Positions 34,901 to 46,900 of a stretch of DNA of 64,000 nt are shown piece after piece. The DNA is from Nyssa sinensis (taxonomy: Eukaryota > Streptophyta > Magnoliopsida > Cornales > Nyssaceae), in contig CM018047.1 of assembly GCA_008638375.1 (NCBI GenBank), forward strand, positions 48,467,679 to 48,531,678, in the 5' to 3' direction. A program made the position numbers and the translations under genes. The notes under the pieces were generated by a model. It was not told the DNA's origin, ran no database searches, and saw only the letters and a program-made list of their open reading frames with translations. Numbering within the stretch: the first letter of the stretch is position 1; each line of letters starts with the position of its first letter.

Positions 34901-37900
34901 CTTAGATAGTTTTCCATCTCTATTCATTGGGCTTTGCTTATCTTAATCATTAGAAAATGGACCCTTGCATACAACGTGCATGGCAAAACTTTTGTTTTGG
35001 GTATGCTTATTAGAATCACTTTCTTCTGCTAATTGTTGGCCGTTACACTTCATCTTGCATTTGACTTAAGATGGGCTATTAATGTTACTTCTAGGAGTGG
35101 ACATGCGGGTTTGCTATGTGTCTCCAAAATGCCATGTGTCGTTTTTTAATGCATCTATGGAATAACGTGAATGCCAAAACTTTTGTGCTGCCCATATATA
35201 TATAATACCCTAGAGGGGCGGGGGGTGAATAGGGTAACTGGCAAACTTTCTGGGATAGTCTCCACTTCAATTTTGTAATCTATTGTATATGAAAGATATG
35301 CACATTAACAGTCACAAGTAGAGGGAGAAAGAAATCAAACACGATTTTTACATGGTTCAGCCTCCTTGCCAACGTCCACACCTCAAATATCCCCACTTTA
35401 GTTTTTCCAATCCACTAACCAATCTACTTCCTAGATGGAGATCAAACTGTTTACATCCAAGAGTATGTGACTCTTCATAAGGGCATCCACACCCTTTTAC
35501 AATCCTCTTTTCAAGGAGTATGGTAGATACAATCAAATGACTCCTTTATGAGTCAGACATACACAATGAAGCTCACTCAAGAATGATGCCAAATGATTGA
35601 TCAATAAAAGCTCACTAATTGCTAATTCAATGTTTTGATTTTTAGAGCTAGATTCTCAATAAATGCACACTTCTATGTTTGCAAGTCAAAATGGATCAAT
35701 ATTTAAAACCTATTTGAAATATAGTTTTTGCCTTGCATTTAATGTGTGAATAGAGTAGTTGATTCATCAAACTAGTTGCTATATTTGTCTGTAGGGCAGC
35801 ATTAGTCGACTGAAACATCAGATCGGTCAACTTCTCTTTTTAGTTCATAGGCATTAGATGACTGTTGTGCATTTCTTGGTCGACTGTTCTTTCTAGAATG
35901 AATTTCTAATTTAAGCTTCAGTAACATTAGTTTGACTGATTGAAACTTTCGGTTGACTGCTCTTTCCAGAATAGGTATCTCAATTTTTAAGTTCAATAGC
36001 ATAGGTCGATTACTAGGTTCAACTGATCTTGGCAGAATAATATTTTAGATTTTGTTCAACCAAATCAGTCAACTGACTCTTACAGAATTAGTATTCTGAT
36101 TCAGACATTTAACTAGTGATCGACTGATGTTGTCCACTGGTCGATTGCTTAGATAGTAGCATTCTAGATTGAACAACATGTAACTTCAGTCAACTGGATT
36201 CTATCATCTTACTCATTTTGCTAAGATGAATATAACCAATTGTATTCTCACTAAGTTAGCCTTTCTTAGTTTCTTTATGATCACTTGAGTTCTAAATGAC
36301 GTGATTAATTATTTTAACAATTGTATTCTCACTAAGTTATCCCATTTTGCTGCAAATCCACTAATTGAAGTTTTAGAATTCGTGTACTCAATTGCTCATT
36401 TTGTGCATTCTGGTTTTTATTAATCTATGTTTGGTTACATCAACTTGTTATGTGTTTGGCTGCTGGTGGTCTAAGATCTTTTTGTGTTTAATACTTTCCT
36501 TTCTAAGATTAGATTTGTCGAATATAGGACACTTGTAAGTTTAAGAAGAATTGAAGAAGTTAAGGCTAGTGGCAGCCATGGCTGCGGCTGTGATTGCAAT
36601 GCCATGGGTGGATGGTAGGAACAAAAAAGGAGAGTGTTGCAGTGTTATTTTTTACTTGTTGCATCAAGTTCTTGCTCTCCTCTTTGCAATGAAGCCACAA
36701 CCTGAGGTCCAAAACAACACTGTGGGACAAACTCTTCATACTTGTATTGTTTACATAATTACAGTCAACCTTCTTATTACAGTCAACCCTCTTATTATTA
36801 ATGTTCAACAAGTTAATAATCTAATTAATAAATTTTTAAGGAGCCAACTTGGTTCTATGGTCGATAATTAAAAATTCTAGCACTTTATAGTCAAGCCTCT
36901 ATTCTCTTATAATTAATAGACATGGTAGATTGAAAATTTATTAATTATTAGAATTATTAATTATTAAGTTTTTTCATACTTTCATTAACCAATAAGTATT
37001 TCATATATGTAAATGATTTTTGGTACAAAAATAAGACTTTATATGCAATTTATCAATGACATTTTAGTTTTTTCATAAAAAATACATATAATTTTTAACT
37101 TATGACAAATAACTCCAAATGTCTTTTATCTCTCTAATAATTAATATCATAAAGAGTTTTTCTGAAAAAAGTATTAATTATTAGGTAATAGAATTTTTTT
37201 ATTTGATCAATAAAAGCAAAGTATTTAAACAAGGCGCTCGAGGGGGGGTACACCCGAATACAAAAGAAGGGAGAGGCTACAATAATTAACGTCTTAAATC
37301 TCCCAAAAATCCATGAAGCTATGTGGATACATTAGCCTATCTTCTTTTAGCCAAAAGAAAAATACATACAAAAAATTTTCTTTAAGCTTCTACATGGAGG
37401 ATTCCTCCCCCTAAAAAATTCTCGTGTTTCTCTCTTTCCATAGACACCAAAGAAGACAGAGGAGCAATCCTTCAAGCTTGCCGAATGTCTTTCCTAACTC
37501 GGGTATCCCTCCAACTAAACAAAACGTCCCGGATTGAGAACGGCATAACTCAACTGAACCCAAAGAGAGACAACACCATACCCCAAATATCCCGAGCCAC
37601 CTTACAATGCAAAAGAAGATGATCAGTCGATTCTTTGTCAATCTTGCACATACAACATCTATTAGGCATTTGAAAACCCCTCTTCGCAGATTGTCCGTTG
37701 TGAGAATTGAACCCCAAGTTGCAGACCAGCAGAAGAAAGCCACTTTATTTGGAATCCTGGAATTCCAAATAACCTGTCACAGGAAGGAGGTGTGTATAGA
37801 ATTATTAATCATACACCATGGAACCAAGTTGGTTTCTTAAAATTTTATTAATTGTTACATATTATTAACTTATTGAATATTAATTATAAGAGGTTTAGAT

Positions 37901-40900
37901 GATAATAATTACCAGGGTCTGCCAGCGGTATTTGATTGAAATAGTGCGGTACTGGTACAAATGACTTTCTTTAATTATATACCCCCTCTTAATATAATAA
38001 TAAGAATACGTTATAGTAACTTCTAACTTCATCCAATCAACTAGCATGTTCATCCCTTGAAATTGCTTCTATTGGCATGAGTTAGAGTCCTCTCTTGCAG
38101 GAACTTGGCACCTTCATAGCTCTATCTTCATTGCTTTCAGCTGCATTTTGGTTTTATTTTCTATCGTTCAGATTAAACTCACATGTAGGAGAATCTATTT
38201 AAGACAAAACCCTTCCTTTCCTTGCTAGTTGGAAGCTCCTGCAGCGTCAACAGCAATGGTCATTGCCCCTTTTCTGACTTCCTTTGTCCGCTTTGGCTCT
38301 TGATCTTGAGCTTTCTTGGCATCAGGCTTGGTGCTTTTTCTTGGAGCCCTTGCCTTTTCGATACTTTAGGCCCTTGCCCTTGCCCTGGTCTCAACTTCCC
38401 CTGACTAAGTACTTTCAATCTAGCAGGCTATAGAATTATTAATTATATACCATGGAACCAAGTTGGTTTGTTAAATATTTATTAATTATTAGAGATTATT
38501 AACTTATTGAATACTAATTATAAGAGGGTCAACTGTAATTAATATTTTTTTAAAAAAACTCTTTATAATGTTAATTATTAGGGAGATAAAATTGTTATAC
38601 ATGCTATATATATATATATATCTTATTTATGATATGTATTCCTCATTCATTAGGGTAGTCCGTTTTTATGACGTGTCTGTTAAACCAACAACTCATCTAA
38701 AAACTTAAGTTGTTGGGGAGGGTGTAATTTTATTATTATATTCTATGACACACCACCTCACATGTGGTTAGCCTAAGGCCACACATGCATCCGTTCATAT
38801 TTTCAAGGTGACGGTAAGGTTTGAGCCTACGACCTTTTTTCCTGTTCTGATACCATGTTAAACCATTAGTTTCTTTAATAGCTTAAGCTTTAGAGAAATT
38901 GGCTTTAGAGAAATTGGTGATCTAACATGGTATCAGGGCCTTAGTTATGAGAGGTCTTGGGTTTAAGCTAAGAAGCACGGACACTTTACTTTGGCTCACG
39001 TGTCCATGTCGGACATTTGTCGGACACCGACATTCTCGGACACTTCCCGGACACGTGTCCAGACACTTAAATCATGGATGTTGATGATTAAATGAAGAAA
39101 TTCTTTAATTTTTATTTAATGGCTTTGTTATTTTAATATCTTAATAATTTTTTTAAAATTTATGTGTTTTTATGCCAAGTTTAATTGAAATAACATTAGG
39201 TTTTTATTATATGGTCATATAAGAAATATAAAAAATTTATATATATTCAACGTATTCCTAACGTGTCCGTGTCCTACTTTTTTGAGAAATAACGTTTCTG
39301 CGTGTCCGTGTCATGTCGTATCCGTGTCCCGTGCTCATATTCGTGCTTCTTAGGGTTTAAGTCTCTCCATTTGCATTTATTTCCTGTTTAGTTTGTTTGT
39401 GCAAAATTACACTTTGTTCCGTTTCGTGTTTGTGTGGTTTGTCTCTCCACATGAAAGTTCGGGGTCTTACATGAAGGGGAGTATTGACTGTATTTGCACT
39501 CACTTTCCCACTCTCGCACTCGTACTCTGTTATGTGCCAATTCTCCATGTGCAAAATCGGGTTGCACGTGAGTGAGGGTGTTAGCACTTGATATATTATT
39601 GGCCCATTCTCTTATAGTTTAAGTTTTTGGAGTAATTTGTTACTTAGCAATGTCTTGCTAATTATATTAATAAATTCTATGTTAATTAAAAGTCAAAAGT
39701 ATTGTAAGTGGAAAAAATTATAACATGAATAAGTGATGAATATTATTTCTTTAGTTCAAAAGGATATTATTAGTTTTTTGCATGCCTTATGTGAACATTA
39801 TATGTATTTTTTTTTTATATAAAATATCAAAATGTCATCGAAAATCATATACATGAATAGAACAACATTTTATTCATTAAAGTATAAGAAAATTTAATAA
39901 TTAATAATTTTTTTTTTATCTTCCATGTATATTAAGTTATAAGAGGGTTGGCTGTATTTGATATTCCGTGTGCCACCCTGAAAATATATTGCATATTTGT
40001 AAGCTATGAAACAAAGACACTTCATTTTGGCACATGTATCAATGCCGGACACATCTCAAACACGTGAAAAATGTTTATTTTATTATATAATTTCGGACAC
40101 GTTATTGACTCATTTTGGACACATTTTTTAGATCTTCTCTCTTCTTTTTTTTTTTCCCTCTTTTTATTCTCTTTTTCTTTGCTTTTTTTTTTTTGGGGGG
40201 GGGGGCGGTTGTTATGTGTGCGTGCTCTATGTAGGAGTTAGCAACTTTTTTTTTTTTTTTTTTATTTTGAAACTTGAATCATGGAAGTTGAGGATTAAAT
40301 GAAGTTCCAAATTTTTTATTTAATAGTTTTGTTATTTTGATATCTTAATAATATTATTGTGATTTGTATTTTAATGTCAATTTTGATTGAAATAATGTTA
40401 GATTTGCCATATAAAAAATGAAGAGAAAAAATTCAATGTGTACATAACCTATTTATGTTCTACTTTTTTTTTTATAAATGTTGCGTCTGCATGTCCGTAT
40501 CATGTTGTACATGCTCCTAACTTTTTAGTTTTGGAAGTATGAAATTTGTAATTTTTTTTTTCGAATTTTATTGTAGCAAGGCCTAATTACTTTTTGGTAA
40601 GATGAGTTGGATTTTTTTTTTCAATTCATTATTCATGTAGTCGATCCCAAATAGTTGGGATAAGGCATTGTTGAGTTAGGTTGAGTATTATTCGGTATAT
40701 ACACATGAATAGCAAGGTAGAAAAGATATGAGTTGGCTCTCCACTAGGAAATTTTGGACTTGCCACTTTTGTGTTCTCACCTCCACTTGCTCTTGTTCCT
40801 GGTCTCACTTTGTGTTACTTTGGGTTGGAGAATAAAGGTAACAAATGCGTTTTATGGTTGTTTGTATGGAAGAGGGAGGCATGAGTCCTTATATACTCAT

Positions 40901-43900
40901 ATGTCAGATTTTTCTTTTTACTTTACTATATAAAAGTCCAGGAATTACAGAGACGACTATCACCTGTAGCTTTGTTTCTTGTTTGACACAAGGATCAAAC
41001 TTTCGTTTCTTATTTATCGAAACAGTATAAATGTTTTCATTTCTCAGTGAACCAAAATGAAATACTAGTGGGATACCGAAATTCATATATTTGCACACAA
41101 ACAAAGTTGTTTTCGTAGAAACATACCGAAACTAGTAAAAATATTTTTTTTGTATCAGCAAAAGTTGGTAAAATTTGTAAAAGATAATATTCAGTAATTT
41201 TTCAAATGAAGGAGGAGATTGAATGATTAAGAACTAAAATTACAATAAGATCTTTTTATTTTTTTTTTCCCAAAAACAATAGACAAGAAAAATTAGTAGT
41301 ACAAAAATAAAAAGTGGATAAACAATTTATTTTAATACTTAGTTATTAATTATAATAGACTTAAATTACTATTTGTTTTACTTTTTATTTAATATATGTA
41401 ACTTGTGTCAAATTTTCTAATTCGTGGATATTATGCAATATATATATCTTATGTTATGGGATTGTGTTTAATTATAATAATTTCACATACAACTTAACTC
41501 AACTCAACAAAACATTATCTCAATTATTTAGGTATAAAATAATTTCACATATTTTATAAAAATGTATATAATAATTTCATATTGGATACAAATTTGGCTC
41601 TAAATTTTTTATACTAGTTTTTAATTAGTGAAAGAGTTATTTAGTATTAATGACTTTATATTTACATTTTTTTTCTTCAATTTCACTCTCGTATCTTCTT
41701 GTGTGGAATCTGTGGATAGACATGTAACTTAAAAAATTTTCAATTAATTATCTATAATATTTATCTTCACACATTCATATATTTTACTTTATGTTTATGT
41801 TTACGTTTCTGTTTTCTGAATGACCGAAACAACGCTACGAAATGAAATTTTGAATCCAACCCAACAAGGAAAAGAATAAGAAAATGTCATTTGATTGTCT
41901 CAAACTTTTGTGGTTAATATATTCAAGTAAGAAAGGATCTTTCCTCTTTTGAGACTTGAGTGGACCTCTTCTTGTTTCCTTACCTTATGGGCTTGTGCTC
42001 TTTTTTGCAAGCAACTTTGCCGTTCCCTTGTAGGGTTCTTATTTTTCTTGTATAAGAATGTTTCCCCCTTTATTGGAACCCCTTGGGGCACCTTATGGGC
42101 CTGAGATCTCAACAACACCTGCTTGTTTTGACTGACCTTTTGTATATGGGTGGCCTTTTCGAATCCTAATCATCATCCATCATAGGTATAAGGTGGCATT
42201 TGATTGAGATTTTGTTTTTTTTTTTTTTTTTTTTGGGGGGGGGGGGGGGGTGTAAGTTGATGGACAGAAGTTTGTTTGGACTTAAGCCAATGAGCTTATA
42301 GGGCCTCTAGGCATTTCGGTCATTAATTGTCCCATTGAATGGCCCTTTTATTGGCTTGGCCTTTTATTGTTTGGGTAACTTATTGGCATTTTATCCACTG
42401 AAGAAATGGATGCTGAAAAGATCATTGATCGAGTTATTTTATTTGTATATATTTCTTGCTTAAATTTTCATGGATCAAATTTCATTTTTATTCTACATAT
42501 TAAAAGGTTGATGACTTTTAACTTTTTCCAAAATTTTATTAAGCTAGGTGTCATATTGTTGTTATTACTATTAATCCTTGGCCTGGTTACAATTTGCTCT
42601 CTTATGTTCAGATATGTTGAAGCAGGAACTGTGCTGAATAACTATGCTCACATATTTGACCTCCTCACACGCCTGCGACAGGTGAAGGATTCTACTTAAA
42701 TTACTTATACTGGTGGATCGTGACACCATGACATGTTGTGAAGATACCGTTTTAATTTTTGCCATTTGTTTTGGTTGTGGAAAGAAAAATAAAAACGCAA
42801 GGGTTTATTAAATTAACATGTTATGATTTATCTTTATAGAATGAAATTATTGTATTTCAACATTTGTCTTATATTATTTACTGGAAAAAAACATTTGTCT
42901 TATGTTATGTTTGCTTATTAACCATCTATTTCTTACGGGGCGGGGTGGCCCTTCCCCAACCTTGACCCCGTTTATGTTCTCCCGCCCCTGACCCTACCCT
43001 GTCCAGTTTAGAGGTTACCCCGGACCCCGTTTGTTCCCTGACAGCACCCCGTCCTCGCCCTGCCCCGAACCCCGATATATATATAATTTTTAAGTAAGTT
43101 AAAACTTTTATTTTGATAGGTAAATTAAATTTTTATTGCGAAAACAACTAATATAAGAAAAAAATAGAGTGTGATATGAAAAACTTTAAAACTAATTTTA
43201 TAGAGTGTTGTTTATTGGTAAATATAATATAAGAATAAATAAAAAAATTTAATATATAAATGGGTCGGGGCGGGGTGACCATCCCCCGAACCCGACGAGG
43301 TTTTAAAGGTCCCACCCCGACCCTAACCCGATCCCGTTTATGAGCACCCCATACCTGTCCCATTAGGGGAAGACGGGGCGGGTCCCCGATGGGTGGGGGC
43401 AAGGCAAATTGCCATCCCTAGTTCTGGTTGTGAAAATGAAAATAAAAACACTGGTTTTTAATCATGGTTTATCTTTTCAGACTGCAATTATTATATTTAA
43501 ACATTTGTCTTATATTATGTTTGCTTATTAACCATATATATATTGCCCCTTATGGTTGATATTTACATGAATTGTTCATCGCATTTCTACCTCGTTGAGT
43601 TTTGTTTTGACAATAAGGCTCATTGTCATAGAGGCCAGGCTAACAAGTGTGAGAACTCGAATTCGAGTCTCAGAGCAGTCACTTTGTACAAAAATAATGT
43701 CAAAGGTTAGGTCTGTCTTTAGTTCACCCCTCCCAACACCCTATGTAGTGGGACTAACATTGGTTTATGGCTTTTTAATGGGTCATCATCATGGTTTTAT
43801 GTGATTCTATCTTGATCTGAGGTCTCTGACACTAATCATTATCAGTGATGCTAATTGTTGATCGATAAATTGTGACTCTAAAAAAATGTATTAAAGAAAG

Positions 43901-46900
43901 GATGGAAGAAATAAAAATAATGCGAACTTAATTAGAATGCTTATATGGTTAGATGGATGTCTTAATTACATGTAATTTGATCTAGAAGTTCTCTACACAT
44001 GTCAACACATTAATTATTTATGATAATGCATAATTTGGATACTGACTATCTAATCTAATGCTAATTTAGAAGTGTTCGTAGTTAATATAGAAGTCAAAAT
44101 TACATTTTTTTTAACCATTATGAATTCCTTTCACCAATCATTCACTAAACCAATTTGCGGGCTACTCGAGGATGAGAGGGAGTTGTGGCAAACTCCCCCC
44201 AACCCCAAAAAATAAAAATAAAAATCTAAGACCTGATTTGGCCTTCTTTTGTGTATTGTCCATTTAAATTAATTCTAACTTTAAAAATCTCAGTGATATC
44301 GGGTCGGTTGGTTCTCCACTTTTTGGTACACCCCTACTTCAAATACTCTTCTCCCTTATTTGATGGATACTTTAAATCTTGGCCATAGGTGAGGTGAATT
44401 TAATTATTATTTTTTTGATAGGTAAGTGGTCCTTAGGGTGGGAGTTGAACTTGGGAGCTTGGGTACATTACCCAAGCCTCTTCCTTGAATTTAATTATGA
44501 TTTGACATTTGATTGAGTTTCTATGGATAGAAAAACTTAGATAAAAACATGACAAGAAAGGCAACTCCTAGTTGCTTCTTATTATATTTTATATACAAAG
44601 CATTTGATCTAGTTTCTATTGATAGAAAAACTTAAGAGAGTAAAACATGAAGAGAATGGTAACTGCTAGTTGCTTCTTATTATATTTATATACAGATAAA
44701 TCAGAAACTACAAAGTAGCAGTATGTTTGTGTTCTAGTTCCCTTTGTGTCTGTTGTTGTTGGAAATGGCTTGAGCTTGATTATGAACCATGATTGAGTTA
44801 AATTGAGACCCTTCCAGGTATTCCTTGAAAGTGATAAGTTTTGAATGTTATTAGGAAAACGAAACTGTTCTTCAATTTTTATTAATATACTTTTTAAGAT
44901 CTAGAATATAAAAAGTGTTTTTTAGTGGAATAGTTTAATATAGGTGATGGTGCTATGCATCAGTTACATGATTCTGTTTTAATAGTATGTTGGGTCCTGT
45001 AGAGAAATGTCGTGTTCCAATGTCTAATTAATTTCTCTTATACCACAGGCTGTTGATCATCCTTACCTTGTGGTATATTCTAGTTCTGCTGTGGGGAGAA
45101 CTGGAAGCATGGTTGATGCTGGAAACAGTGAACAAGTATGTGGTTTGTGTCATGACCCAGTAGAAGATCCCGCGGTGAGTTATTATTTTTTATATTGACT
45201 TTTTCATGTTTATTTTGTCTCTTTCTTTTGGGTGGAAAACCTGTTTGTAATTCGTATTCAATAAGGCATGGTTACGTGACCAACTCTTGAAACTGTTTTA
45301 AGCTTTTCCCATTCCAAAATGCCCCACTCTTGAAACTGTTTAAGCTTTTCACATGCGAAAATGGCCCAAGTAAAATTGTACTCGATGGGTAGCAAAAGTT
45401 ACTATCCCGTTATCCCCTGATGAAACTATATACCTCAACTTGGAAGAGGACGGGCGTTTAAGGCCATAGGTGACATTTCCATTTGTGGGTGACCTGTTTA
45501 TTGAGTGACCATGTCATCTTTCCTCTTATGTTGGATTCTTGAAAAGACATTCTTAAGTGTGAACGAACATCAATGTGACATTCACACAGTTAAAGAAGGA
45601 AGTGTCAGATTGACACTATATATCTATCATGTTATCACTTCGCTAGAAGTTACCTTAACGCTTTCTTCGTATGTTGTTTTGTTGCATGGAAGTTTCGAAA
45701 TGAGTAAACAAATGTTATGTTGGATATACTACATTGCACGAAGATTTAATCTTACCTCATTGTTTTAGGTTAAGAAAAAGGTACTTTCACCCTATGGTTT
45801 ATGATTGGATATAGTAAATAAGCAAAGGAAAAATAAAACATATGACCAAAGAAACTCTTCAACTTGCTCTCTCTCTCTCTCTCTCTCTCTTGATTGGTAA
45901 GATTCATAACCCATGACCTGCCCAAACCCCACGTCACCTCTTTACCATATGAGCCAAGGTTTAGGGGCGCTCTTATATTTTTTGGTTTCTTCATTTATCA
46001 TATACTGCCTTCCAATTCACAAAATAAATTCATTTGTGAATTGCTGCTTCTTCTTTGGTGTGCACACGTACGCATGTCTGATAGGTTCTGTCTGTGTGTT
46101 CTCATCAGACATGCACAAGTTATGGCTATTTAGAACTAAATGGCCAAAGCATCATAATAACTCTTTTTCTTGTCCTTTGTGTTATAAATGATATTCAACC
46201 AAAATAAAAACTTCATTTCCATTGAAAAATATAATAATGAATATGCATTGGGCATGTCCCACCCATAGTGTTTTGCAAAATCAGTCAAGTCAGTGCGTAC
46301 CTTGATTTTTTGTCTTCTAATGTACTTCTCTCTGAAATTGTTTCAGGTTACCGCATGTGCACATGTCTTCTGCAAGTCTTGTTTAATTGATTACTCTGCT
46401 AGTGTGGGACAAGTCTCATGCCCTTCATGTTCAAATCCACTTACTGTTGACTTCACAAGAAGTATGGATCATGGAGATCAGAATACTAAAACATCCGTCA
46501 AAGGGTTTAAATCATCGAGTATTCTAAACAGAATCAGGCTTGATGATTTTCAGACAAGCACAAAAATAGATGCTCTGGTATGTGATCCCTGAAACTATTT
46601 CATTCTCTTTTTATCTTGTCTACACCCCTACCACCCCCCCCCCCCCCCCCAATTTTTTGGGACTAAACAGTAAGTGGAAGTGTTCCATGTGCATAATTTA
46701 TCTCTTTAGTTACAAATACCATTGCTTGGCATGAGTCTGACTATTGGTTATAATGAAATACAATGCCTTGAAGCATATTATCGGTTCAAAGGCACATTTA
46801 GAATTGAAGTTGCTGGGGTTTAAGGCTGATTTGTGTGAATTCAAAAGGAATCGCTTGGTGCAAGTTCTGGACAGTAACGCATGGGTTTTAGGGCTAGAAT

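Larger units (their letters stand above)
31747..42611 (+). other. RAD16 intron 8 (10,865 bp), filled with transposon fragments
   Basis: The donor AC|GTATGTC and acceptor TTCAG|ATATGTT keep the Thr codon (AC|A) in phase. The intron is about half the length of the gene. It holds SINEs, a TRIM-like element, a degenerate minisatellite, a pogo-like cluster, a LINE fragment and two copies of one MITE family, each listed separately. 32700-33950 and 40530-42200 contain no recognised element apart from poly-T/poly-G runs. Confidence 0.9.

Noticed and set aside
42936..43423. GC-rich blocks as a CpG island or gene promoter
   Set aside because: The C/G-rich motifs occur at both ends of a short AT-rich core in opposite orientation and end in CATCCCTAG, as in hAT MITEs, and lie deep in an intron.
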